From positions 9,171,083 to 9,235,082 of the forward strand of contig NC_133490.1 of NCBI RefSeq assembly GCF_025370935.1: a stretch of 64,000 bases of DNA. Direction: 5' to 3'. A model generated the notes under the pieces. It worked only from the letters and a program-made list of their open reading frames with translations. It was not told where the DNA came from and made no database searches. The position numbers and the translations under genes are program-made. Of the stretch, positions 53,266 to 64,000 are shown in pieces. How positions within the stretch are numbered: the stretch's first letter is position 1; every line of letters starts with the position of its first letter. The stretch is from Choristoneura fumiferana (lineage: Eukaryota; Arthropoda; Insecta; Lepidoptera; Tortricidae).

Positions 53266-54089
53266 AAAATCGTTATTATAAAGTCTTAAAATTCGTCAAA
53301 AACCCGTAGTAATACAAAAAAAATATTTTCTTAGTAAATAAATAAAAGTCAACTCCACACTGCTGAGCTGCGCCCGCGTACGTCGGTCTGTTCCAATAGC
53401 GAATAGCGCATCCATTACTACGGTGCTGTTGCACCTTTATCATCGTACTTTTTCCTGGTTATCTGTCTGTCTGTTTAACATGGTAAGGTCCAAAACCTTA
53501 AATTAAGGATATACTGCAAATGTCAACTTTAACTATTGAAAAGAAAGAAAGAATTTATTTACCAAAATTGCATAACAACCAAAAAAAAATTATAATTAAA
53601 AAAAAACGGAAAAAGAGAAAAAAAAACATTAAGTTAACACAAACATACCATAACACACTTGCACATTAACATTTGATTTGGGCCTTATGGGGTAAGCTTT
53701 GAATCCTAATGCAAGGCTCAGGCAGGCCTCCTCTCGGAATAAGAGTGTCGCTGCTTCAGGCTTGACTGATTTGAATGTCTGGTATGTATATATTATGTAG
53801 ATATCCTTACGTATGGAATATATTTCCATCTAATAGGCTACATTTACCCCGTTGGATCCATGTAAAATCCAAAAATATTTACCGCTAAGTAGTATACAGA
53901 GAAAATTTAGTAGGTATAAGTTTTGCATCCCTTGTTGAAACAAATGTACTGAATTCAAACCTCGTTGGTTTCTTATAGAGCTAACAAAAATAACCTTAAA
54001 AAAAATAGAAAAAGATTATCAAAAATTATATCTTAGGTATAATGTGATGTGATACAATACCAAATCCTAATAAATAAATGAAAAATAAA
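53266..54089. other. No gene seen
   Basis: AT-rich; a scrap with GGCAGGCCTCCTCTCGGAAT at about 53720 may be SINE-3 derived. Confidence 0.4.
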
Positions 54090-54460
54090 ATCCTACTAAT
54101 ATTATAAATGTGAAAGTTTGTGAGTGAGTGAGTGAGTGAGTGAGTTTGTTACTCCTTCACGCTAAAACGGCTGGACGGATTTGGATGAAATTTGGCAAGA
54201 AGTTAGTTTATAACCTGGACTTAAATAAAGGATACTTTTTATTCCGATATTCCCACGGGATAGGGATAAAATCTTAAAATAACAACCGCTGGGCTTAGAG
54301 CCATGAAATTTAGTATGTAGGTAGCTGGACCTCTGGAATAACAGATAGGCTACTTTTTATTCCGATATTCCCACGGGATAGGGATAAAATCTCGAACTAA
54401 TAACCGCTGGGCTTACAGTCATTAAATTTGGTATGTAGATAACTGGACATCTGAAATAAC
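54090..54460 (+). mobile_element. HEL-related element with internal tandem duplication
   Basis: CCTACTAATATTATAAATGT, (GAGT)n at 54121-54147, ACGGCTGGACGGATTTGGAT, then a block of about 115 bp (from TACTTTTTATTCCGATATTC to GGAATAAC/GAAATAAC) present twice, at about 54230-54345 and 54346-54455. Confidence 0.6.
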
Positions 54461-54467
54461 ACATAAG

Positions 54468-54490
54468 AGAGAGAGAGAGAGAGAGAGAGA
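54468..54490 (+). repeat. (GA)n microsatellite
   Basis: About 11 GA units. Confidence 0.9.
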
Positions 54491-54650
54491 AACATTTATT
54501 TACACATATTCGTTATACATAAAAATACATTACATGGAGAGAACAAAAAAAAATAACATCGAATAGTATAAAGTGGACCCCACTCAGCATACTGTTACGG
54601 CAAGCCGCAACGCTGTTTTTCAGTGGGACCCATTTAAAAACTAAAACATA
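54491..54650 (-). repeat. REP-E related, minus
   Basis: ACCCCACTCAGCATACTGTT and CGCAACGCTGTTTTTCAGTG resemble the REP-E hairpin region in reverse. Confidence 0.4.
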
Positions 54651-56519
54651 TAAAAACATACAACACACTAGGACGACACGAACGCCAGCGGAAGGAAGTT
54701 CGCAACCGGAAATAATGGCAACACTCGATCAGTTTAACCATCTAAGCTACATAAGCTCATATAAGCTACTTTTTATCCTCCCTTTTTTCCGAACAAAACG
54801 GGGACTATGCAACACTGTGGCATGCTCGATATTTTTATGGTACGGTTTTAAGTTGTATTCAATATGATTTTAATCTAAACTTTGTTTTCACACCCGTAAT
54901 AACAGACTTTGAAAGCCATACTTAAAAACCTCACGCAACAGTGCGCCATCTAGTGAGACAAAAGCGATAGCCCTCATTGTCAAAGTTGTCTTACTATACT
55001 GTCACAGTAACCGATATTTTTAATCATCTACATTTTCTATTTTGCTGCAGTTGCTCCAGCAAGCTACATCATCGCACAGCGCCGTCTATTGTAATTTGGT
55101 CGTACTTCTTTCTATGCATACCTATGTAGTTGTACTTCCAGCCATGTAAAGCGAAGCTACCTAACTAGCTTGGGCATTGACAAGGTAGTTTGAGCATTTA
55201 ACCAAAGATGGCGCTTCAACGTTATTATTGTTTGTGTTTGTAGGCTTATGAAGTAAAATAGGAAAAACTTGCACGGTTTTCTGGTAGATGACACTATTTA
55301 GCGAAAGTAATAAATTTGCTGTTCTATGGTAAGTTTTTGCAGTTGTACGAGTATGATTCGAGTATCTTACTATATTTAAGCTTAGCATAATTAAATCAGA
55401 TGTTTGTCAAATTTAAAGAATTGTCCTAAAGAATACATTAATAAAATTAAGAACAAATTAATGTCGGAAATGTATATTAAAATAGTACAAGTTTAAACTA
55501 AAAGTTACAAATTTGATCATCATTGAAGGTCTACCAAACCAAAAAAAAGTTGAACGAATTTTCCAACTAGGGTGGGAATGGCACAGTTTATTTTGAGATA
55601 ATCAATTTAGTTTCAATTTTTTTATTTTGACAACTGTCGCTGATACCTTTTATTTAAAATAATTTATATTTTTAAAAGTTTTTTGCTTAATTAGCTTCTT
55701 TTAGGAACACAAACTTCGATACCGAAGAATTAGTTTTTCTACTCACCGGCAGATGGCGTTGTAAAGTCTTATTAGAATGATTACGGTTGCATTCTTAGAT
55801 AATTTAAGACGTTGCGTTAAAACTAATTGTGGACTCTAGCAGAAAGTTATTACTTTCCTAATTAATTAATTAACTATATTAATATAACTAGGATTTTTAG
55901 TAAACGTTATTAATTAATTTACGGTGAAGTACCTAACGGCAGCGGTGTAAAGTAGAAATGTGTATGTATGTAAAGTCCTAACAAGTATAGGTAGTTCATC
56001 CAGAGTTGAAATGAATGATTTATTAAAGATTACACAAACAGCTACAAAAAGAACTGATTACACAAAAGGAGAATGAATGTAACGAATGAGTAAATGACAA
56101 AATCCTGCTGTCATTACACGACGTGTTCTTGTGTGGATGATCTCAAGTTTGATGGTACTACCTATACTCATTGTTGATTAGGAAATCGGTCCCGATAACT
56201 TCGCCCATCTCAATTTTATACTATCCCAAATGACCGGGACCCCATGGAACAGGCTTGCCGATGTACGGTATTCTAACGAACCGTTCGCTATTTTAGCACT
56301 GTGTTCGGTAAACAAAAAATACCGAAGTATGGCCGGTACGGTAGTAGGTATTTTTTTTCTGATAAAATTTTTCTCCCTAATAAACGATTCAACTGTCAGA
56401 TTTTAAGCAATCGACAATCAATGTTGCCGCTTCGTGCGCGTGTATTTATCCTGAAAAAGACCTGGCAACCCTGCCATGGACCCGTGATCGGAAATCCGTA
56501 ACAATTATAATGATTAGGT
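54651..56519. other. Intergenic, no gene seen
   Basis: Three CGCCATCT/AGATGGCG motifs (54943-54952, 55206-55214, 55751-55758) within 0.8 kb. Otherwise unique and AT-rich. Confidence 0.4.
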
Positions 56520-59500
56520 TAAAACAAACTCTGATATGTATCATTCTTTTTATTTTTTAAAATAATTATAGCTAACCGTTTCGGCAATAATAGTTACTAT
56601 TATCAATTCAATGACACAATAAGCATTTTCCGTTGTTAAAATTAATATATCCACAATAAAAAATAATATGATGGGTTAGTTTGTTCATAATTAATAATAA
56701 AATTAAAACTATACGCTTAATATAAATCAACACTGAAACTTAATTATCATACGTTCCTGATTGACTATATATCGAGTACAATATAAAAAAATAACCTTTA
56801 TAAAAAATATAATTCAATAAACACGTTACAGGTCAACGCTAGAAATAATTAATTAAAAAAAAACATGGCATCGTTTTTTTATATTAAATATAAACTTAAA
56901 GTGAAACACTATACATCAAAATTACACTTAAAACGATTCTGTCGTATGGAATCTAATAATGTATGTACGTCTGTCGCCTAAACACCGATAAGGTACAATT
57001 ATATTATCATCACATCACATCCCTAATGTTATTTACATTCTTTTTTAATTTTTTAACATGCCAAATACGAATTTTGACCTCTAAACCGTAATTTTATTCT
57101 AACCTCTAATCAAATGGAATTTTACAATTTTACGCCGAAACACTTCCAATTTTGTCAATTTACATTAAGCATTTCCAATATAATTGTTCAATTTACAAGT
57201 TTTATCCGAATAGTGTATCATAATTTATGATACTAATGTTTTTTGTTAGTTTCCAAAAGGTTCATTTTTCTTTTGCAATCACGACATGAACAGTCATCCA
57301 ACGCGATTGTGCTGCCCTCTCACCATCAACTCTCAAACGTGACAAAAACGACAGCAAAATACAGCAAAGTAACGTTGGATGTTCTGTGGAAAAAGTTCCG
57401 TAAATTTAAACGGTAACGGAACGTCAAGAACAAGACTAGAAAATACACCAATTAAAAAGGGGTAATATTCGGGATAAAATATAAAGGGACAATAACTCGA
57501 TTCCAAAAACAAGTAAAAAAACTCAAGAAAGCCACCCTCTTACAAAGTGGAAACGTTCGATATTCAAATACCGTACAAAAATTTAATGTGAAGACGGCTT
57601 TCTTGTTTTTTTTTTAAAGTTGGAAATTACGAAAAATACAACGCAAACGCCTTTTGTGGCATCGAACGGCTAGTCGTTACAGTTAGACGAAATATGCGCT
57701 GTCGGTTTTTTAGAGACGTTCCAAATTCAAAAGTATTCGTTTGATACTTCGATCCTGCATTTTTTTAACGATTTTCAACTTGTAACGTTAACACTGTATA
57801 CATCCTAAATATTGTCAATTTTTTTTTAATAGTAATTTGAAATTAAAAATGGATTCGACGCTAGAGCCCGGAGCGACCGGTTTAACACCAATACTGTTCG
57901 ATTATCTATGACATTTAAGCACATTAAAGTACACAGATTTTTTTGTATTTATGTTTTTTTTTATTTCGTTGTCTACTACTCCCATAACATTCAGTAAGTT
58001 CGTGTTTTTAAATAAACTTACTACATGTTAATACGGTTTCATTTATAAAGAAACTTTTATTTGCCAATTCAAATATTTCTTTATAACTGACCCCTATAAT
58101 TACATTACATTAATTACACTAACTTACAATATAAGATAATAACTATTATGTGAGTTTAAATTGAAAACCTGGCTATCCTGTCTATATCTTAAAAATACGA
58201 TTAATAATTGTATATTTGGCTAAATATTTTAAAACAAGCTCCCAATGGAAAACATAAACGATGAAGCATTAAAATAAGAACTTTAACATTCAATGAGGAT
58301 GTGTAAGATCAAATCAACAGCAAGACATAGTGAAAACTTAACAATTTATATTTTCAATCGCACCCAAATGATATTTGAGTGCAGTTGAAAATATGGCATT
58401 AACTTCGAAATAAAAAATGTAATGTAATCGCTGGTTTTTAATGCGATTCCGTCGAATTATGAATAAGCAGCATTTTTAAAGCACTCAAAAAGTTGAGAGC
58501 ACATTTTCGTTGTGTGTTTTTTTTTTCACAAAAATGCTGATTTTAAAATCATCAACGAATTTTCCTAGTAACATAACGATAACGCAATATTTAATAGCCA
58601 ATAAAACAAGAACGAGCGTCGTATCCATTTTTAAAATTAAATTGAACCAACAGCGCATTGGTAGGCTGGACAAGTGGAGTTACTTGCTTCAAAGATTCAC
58701 ATCAAAATAATCCAGTTCTATTGATACTAATCAACGGAGCCGAAAAAAAAACTGAATTTTAATTTTGAAAAATTTTAATTTTCGTAAATCATTTTTTTTT
58801 CAACTCCGTTTTACTGACACAAGTACGCCTGTTTAGGCTTTATTATTAGTATTAAATTTAATGTACACAGCTTAACTACGGAATTTCTCGTAAAATAAAA
58901 CGTAGAAAAACAGTTTACTCCTTTTTTTTAATTTTAAACTTTAAAAAATTCCTCCATCGTCAACTTAACGTAATGACAAATTGCGGACACGATGTGTTAT
59001 AACTATTCCTTTGATCACAGTAACGGTAGCCCACAGTTCCGTGGACCGAATCCACACTATTCAAAAATCTTACATTACAAATTTCATTAAAATCGAAAAT
59101 ACATGCGTATATTTTTACACAAATATCTTTACACGAAAAGGCCGCGGAACGGTGGGGCCGTATGACTTGAACACTTTCTTGGAAACGTAACTTTTGATAT
59201 AATATTCTAAACGTAGGATTCAAGATCCGTGCTTTTCTGTATGTTTGTACACTCCGTCAGTTCCCTAACACGATGGTTCATTAATTATAACTTTAAAAAT
59301 ACCAAACGTCCATAAATTTTTCCTTCTACTAAGATCTAAATTTAAAACAATACCTTTTATACAATATTCATAGGAACTTCATTTGTTGTTATATTAAATT
59401 TATTTTATATATTAATTTATGAGAACATTTTTTTTACATAAATAGCGATCCGTTCACGATATTTTTTAGTTTATTCAAAATGTTCCAGTAATTTTTGTAT

Positions 59501-61684
59501 CAGTCCAAATCGTTTTTTTTTTCTTTTAAACGAATTATTCACGTTTCCTAGAAAACATTATATTTGGGTAACCGCACATCTTGATGTTACTGGCCATATC
59601 TCACCAAAAAAATATTTGAAAAATCTGCCGAAAAGTTTTGTATTAGAAAAAATGATTACGTAACGTTCAAAACAAAGTTCAATTAACTTCATTCTCCAAC
59701 CAAATCTCACGAAAAACGATACACAATTTTTGGGCTATTGCAGTGTGATTTTGTTGACTATTTACATTGATACTCCGCTAGGGGGCGCACGCGCAAGCAC
59801 GGGCCAAACCGGAAATACCAACATCAATTCAAGAATGAAATAATTACGTACATTAAAATCAGCTTACTATACCTTACCTAATGTTACGATTATACGTAGA
59901 ATAAACTATTTCGTGTGAACAAATTCGAAACCATCCAATTTGTACGCACAAAATGTCACTTATTTATAATACATGGTGAATATTAAAAGAATTCATATTC
60001 GGCAACACTTGACATTCTCATAGTCTAATCGGGGACTGTACAATTGTCAACTGGTTCGACTGAGTTGAAACATAGTCAAGAGTTCAACTCGTTTTGAAAT
60101 TGTACAATTCTCAATTTCTAAAGCTATTATAGCAACTGTGGAGCAACTAGATGCTTCGATTATTGTAATATTGGAGCAGAGTTCTGTGTGTAAAATTCTG
60201 GCTAAAAAACGACGTTAAAGTGTCAAGTTCTATGAGAGCAGTTTGTTGTCGTAATTTTCCGCTAAAAGCGCTGCTAATTGGCCCATAGGAATTGTAACGT
60301 TAACGCAAACGCATTGAACAATGTTTTTTCTGACAAAAAATTACACCAGAAGTACAGATTGCTTCAATAAGAGTATTAAAATGATTCACTGGGCTATTGT
60401 GATTCATTTAAAGTGTTTATGTGTAAATTGTAAATGAAATTAAGTGTAAATGTAATATTGGGCTAATACGTCAACATCCGATGTTGATAAGAATGTCTGT
60501 GTGTGTCATTTAAGGTGTTGTCGAAGATAGATGTTACGAAATGGAATCTTCGACTAAGTCTGGTTAGGTGTTTATACTGTCATTTTGACAGTAGCTCGTT
60601 TCGGTGAAAAATCGCTATTTTTTACTATTCATGTACAATTTCATTCAAATATTTACAATAAAGAAAAAATAACGGCAGTCTTTTGAAAAATAATAGTTGA
60701 TGTTTTATTTACAACTAGACAAAATAATTTGTAAATAATGCTTTTTTTGTTCAAAATAATCTAGTGATTTAAAATAAAATGTTTTTTGAAACAAAAGCAT
60801 CTCATAACTTGGCTACATTATATACAATATTTATTATCTAATATGGCATTTAATAAAAATAACAATTCACGCCAAGAGAAGAAAGATTTTGTAATAAACG
60901 AAAATAAGTAAAATAAATCCTCCAATTCGTATAGATCAATTTGTGCAAAACGTGACTAGCATAGTTGTTATTGCGTGAAATGAAAAAAAAAATACAAATT
61001 ATAACAATATTATTTGTAAAAATATCTTATGTGGAAAACGTTTAACGAAACTAAGTATTGCACACAGTCGCTGCATGCGAAAAAGGTGCATAAATATTTT
61101 GGCACATCCAAAACTTTGTACTGCTAAGAAACCCCTAGAGTAAAGCTAATAAAAAATAAATATGTCATTTAAATAATAACACGCGTAAACAAATAAATAT
61201 TGAAGATTGCACAGAATATTATTTTTCGTTATTTTCTATTCTTAATTACTTGTTCGGGCGAGTGTGTGTTCCGTTTGTTCAATCATTTTTTTAATTTAGT
61301 TTCTTTTATTATTTACAGTAAAATCTGCACTAAACGTTATATACAACAGTTAGTTCTATCTAGCCTTACATTACCGTTATTGTATGCGACATTATCACTA
61401 ACATTGTATAATTTGTAGACTCGAATTGAACTTTCTGAAATATTTCATGTCGCTAAGTAAATTACTGATCAGAGGCGATTTCGTACTCACACTCTGCAAC
61501 AAAAAAAATAGAGCCCATGCAGCCTTTATTTTTCTAAAATTAAAAAAAGGAGTGACCTCTTCAATTAAATCACGATTTTTTAAACTCCTCACCAAAGTTA
61601 ACTAAATAGCGTAACCGCTGCGAGATTGATTGTAAAAAGTCACTCCTCAAATGAAATCGCATCGGATTAGTAATAGCTGAATTT
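56520..61684 (-). other. Repeat-free block, putative long 3' UTR of the zinc-finger gene
   Basis: In 5.1 kb directly beyond the stop codon I see none of the SINE, HEL, LINE or REP families that recur every 1-3 kb elsewhere. The DNA is AT-rich with many AATAAA on the minus strand, and TGTATATA Pumilio-type sites occur at 60819-60826 and 61338-61345 (minus). Developmental zinc-finger genes often have long 3' UTRs; where this transcript ends cannot be told from sequence. Confidence 0.4.
59775..59788 (+). promoter_or_regulatory. CTCF-like motif
   Basis: CCGCTAGGGGGCGC matches 13 of 14 positions of the vertebrate CTCF core (CCASYAGRKGGCRS) and contains AGGGGGCGC, close to the Drosophila core. It is a GC island within AT-rich DNA. 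Confidence 0.3.
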
Positions 61685-62640
61685 TCATGGCTGAGTATTT
61701 TGTTGGAGGTGGACAGCTTGTTGGGCAGCCTGCTGCGCTGCTTGTTGCTGCTGCATCTGCTGCTGTTGCACTGCCTGCTGCGCCGCTTGCTGGGCGGCTT
61801 GCTGGGCAGCCTGGGCGGCCTGGGCGGCCTGGGCAACTTGCTGGGCGGCTTGCTGGGCCGCAGCCGCCTGCTGGGCGGCCACGGCCTGCTGAGCCGCCTG
61901 CGCTGGCGACGGCAAATTAAACCCAAGCATCCTTGGATCATGCAACCGCAACGCTTGCTCTAATCTCTGCTCTTGCGCCATTCTAAAAGCTTCCATCAAC
62001 TCAGGCGACAACTGCCCGCTAGCATCGTTAGGAGCCTGTGGAGGGAAACCCCCGTTGTGCCTTAACGGGCTGGGGGGCTCGTTGCCATGAGCGGCTGCCG
62101 CTTGGGACACCGCCAGTCTTAAAGCTTCCGCCTGGCTTCTAAGTAAAGCTTCGGCTTGTTGAATCCTCAAAGCTGCTTCAGTTGGAGCTGGCGGAGTTTC
62201 CGCCGCCGGTTGGTTTGGAGGTGTTTCTCTGGCTAATTGCTGACGCATAGCAGATACTAAGTTAGCTGCTGCGACTTGGACAGCGTTGGCTCCTTCCCCA
62301 GGCTGAGCCATCATGTTGGCGGCGGCAGCTGCGATGGCAGCTACACGCTCGTCTCCGTATCCTTGGTGTCCGTTGCTGGCTGATCTAAGTAGGTCCGTGA
62401 GTTTGTTGACGGCGGCGCCTGCTTCGGAGCCTGCTGATGATGAGAGGCGTCCGTTGGAGGATGAGTCGGAGTGGGCTGGGCTCGGAGGTGCAAGGTTCAG
62501 GAGGCCGGAGCTGCCGGCGGAAGACACGGCAGCCAGGATATCTCGCTCGCGGCGCTCAGCAGCAGCGCGAGAGAGCACGTATTGCGCTGCGAACTGGTGT
62601 TTTGGCTCCATTCGCATGTGCTCCATGTGGGAGAGAAGAC
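61685..62640 (-). CDS. ab: Terminal coding exon with Ala/Gln tail
   Basis: 317 full codons. Finger 2 ends at its start (GLLSHMEH); Ser-rich SSNGRLSSSAGSEAG; Ala-rich VAAIAAAAANMMAQ; a stretch of about 70 residues of Ala and Gln repeats; stop at 61685-61687. The repeated GCN/CAR codons also leave several shadow frames open. Confidence 0.93.
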
Positions 62641-64000
62641 CTGAAACAGTTGGTTGTATATTTATATTCAGAGCTTCAAATTGTTTCATTTTCATGAGAG
62701 GAGGAAGGCCATTTAATGTGTTTCAGAAAAGGAATTGCCTATATTTTAGCAAGAGTTTCATTCATCAAAGTAATTCAATACGTACTATTTTTATTCTTTC
62801 ATCATCGCAAAAGAAGAGTTCAAAATAAAGATTTCTAATAATCAGAAGCATTACACATTTTCACCTCCTACAAGATCTAAACGTACATACATACAGACAG
62901 ACCGATGGAGGAAAAAGACTTCATATTATATACCTCTAGAAGAAGAAGATAAAACAATTCTAAAACAATCATTTATAGCCCAGGTTGAGGTCCCGGGTTC
63001 GATTCCCGGCCGAGGCAGATTTTTGTATGAATAATAAGATTGCTTGTTCTCGAGTCTTGGATGTTTAATATGTATTTAAGTACGTATTTATTTATATAAG
63101 TATGTTTATCCATAATACAAGCTTTGCTTAGTTTGGGACTAGGTCAATTGGCGTCAAGTGTCCCATGATATTTATTTATTTATAGCCGTCATGGTGTTTT
63201 TAGAACCGTTATTAATCACCCTGAATGCTTTTGGAATTAAAACTATGCCAGGCATTAAAAAAGACAGTAAATATTCCACATTATTATCCAAATAAATCAG
63301 TAATTAAATTTAATTGATTGATAATTGGCTAAACAGTGCTAGAATTTAGTTTCAATCATAATTATGCTCTACATATAATTTATTCCCGAAGGCATAATAA
63401 ATTGCTGACGATTTATATTTTATTATGATTAGCTGATCATAATATTTCGTAATTTAATATGCAGCGTTCGGTAGTAAATATTTAAGTCTATTTAAGGAAT
63501 ACCGGTGCCACTTAATTATGTTTTAGCTCTTAGAGCATAATAATACGCCCAAATTACGAGGAATCTAGGTAATAAGGATATTTACTTTTAATATATCGAG
63601 ATTTATCAATAAAACATTATTACAGCATTACTTGCCCGCTGTTTTGCAAATACCATTCATTGGCCTAACTAGCTACCCCCCTACCCAACGTTTGTCATCA
63701 CGAGATGCCCTCCCCATTCTTATAAAGTAGAATTGAAGAATGATCGGTTGCACTTACCACTTTCATGTGTGAAGACGGCTTGGCATACAGAACAGGGCCA
63801 CATCCGTAGGCTGCTGGTCAGCTGGGTCTCCGGATGGCAAGCCAGGTGTTTCCTCAGGGAACCTTCGTTGACGTAGTGCTTCCCACACACCGGACAGGGA
63901 TGGTTCGCAGTCCTCCGCTTCGCTATATAAGGATCAGTAGGTTTAGCTTGCGCAGGGTATGGTGACGTCGCAGGAGGACCTACGAGCCACCAGGAAGTGG
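61685..64000 (-). CDS. ab: C2H2 zinc-finger transcription factor, 3' part (BTB-ZF, Abrupt-like)
   Basis: Two exons are visible on the minus strand: 63758-64000 (continues beyond the window) and 61685-62640, with intron 62641-63757. The first encodes a C2H2 finger (CPVCGKHYVNEGSLRKHLAC, then H) and CSVCQAVFTHES of a second. The donor AGTG|GTAAGT and acceptor TGTTTCAG|GT rebuild a Gly codon, giving HESGLLSHMEH. After HMRMEPKHQFAAQYVLSRAA and a charged segment come Ser-rich and low-complexity Ala/Gln regions and a TGA. Two fingers followed by a long Ala/Gln tail fit the insect BTB-zinc-finger regulator Abrupt, a nuclear transcription factor in neuronal and muscle patterning and metamorphosis. 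The BTB domain is outside the window, so the name rests on the finger region. Other BTB-ZF members (Chinmo, Broad) are alternatives. Confidence 0.82.
62641..63757. other. Intron of the zinc-finger gene
   Basis: 1117 bases on the minus strand; carries one SINE-2 and no exon. Confidence 0.85.
62985..63185 (+). repeat. SINE-2, 5' truncated, in the zinc-finger intron
   Basis: Box B GGTTCGATTCCC, TATTTATATAAGTATGTTTA, TTTGGGACTAGGTCAATTGG and a TATTTATTTATT tail. It lies antisense to the host gene. Confidence 0.85.
63758..64000 (-). CDS. ab: Zinc-finger exon (partial)
   Basis: Open to the window edge: a Pro-rich linker (TSPYPAQAKPTDPYIAKRRT), finger 1 (C-X2-C-X12-H-X3-H) and the Cys half of finger 2. 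It ends in phase 1 at AGTG|GTAAGT. Confidence 0.9.

Noticed and set aside
61687..61963. Two plus-strand frames rich in Leu/Gly or Ala/Gly
   Set aside because: They are antisense shadows of the Ala/Gln codon repeats of the zinc-finger gene.

Overview
The window looks like a piece of a lepidopteran (moth or butterfly) nuclear genome. The DNA is AT-rich, the genes have introns with canonical GT-AG borders, and repeats fill most of the space: at least two tRNA-derived SINE families, Helitron-like elements ending in CTAG, LINE 3' ends and several MITE-like palindromes. All confidently supported genes lie on the minus strand. There is no sign of prokaryotic organisation. Two N-runs (880 and 100 bases) mark assembly gaps.

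Left end, 1-18.3 kb. After 8 kb of repeats come two tandem genes for secreted trypsin-like serine proteases (S1A), both read right to left. I rebuilt them from splice sites and reading phase. Gene A (13346 to 8195) gives 231 residues with almost no pro-peptide; its first exon is tentative. Gene B (18319 to 13973) gives 339 residues: a signal peptide, an acidic cysteine-free pro-region of about 94 residues, then the protease domain after K|IVGG. Both keep the His-Asp-Ser triad and the Asp that gives trypsin (Arg/Lys) specificity. They share the phases of their last three introns, so they are duplicates that differ mainly in the N-terminal module.

Middle, 18.3-56.5 kb. This is about 38 kb with no confident gene. 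It holds many repeat copies, a 33-bp tandem array carrying a CRE-type palindrome in each unit, fold-back elements, decayed LINE ORFs and three weak exon-like islands.

Right end, 56.5-64 kb. This is the 3' end of a minus-strand gene for a C2H2 zinc-finger transcription factor, probably the BTB-zinc-finger protein Abrupt. The zinc-finger exon runs off the window at 64000. A 1117-bp intron separates it from the last coding exon, which ends in a long Ala/Gln-rich tail. The 5.1 kb beyond the stop codon is AT-rich and free of the repeats seen elsewhere, so I read it as a long 3' UTR and/or conserved regulatory DNA.

Repeat labels used below. SINE-1: tRNA-like core with box B in the middle of the element. 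SINE-2: tRNA-SINE with box A TGGCCWAGTGG and a 3' TATTT tail. SINE-3: tRNA-SINE with GGTTCRAACC and a TTCCCAATCCGCACTGG body (or complement). HEL: Helitron-like, ATTATAAATGCGAAAG start, GC hairpin plus CTAGT end. REP-A to REP-H: other interspersed repeats recognised only because they recur in this window.
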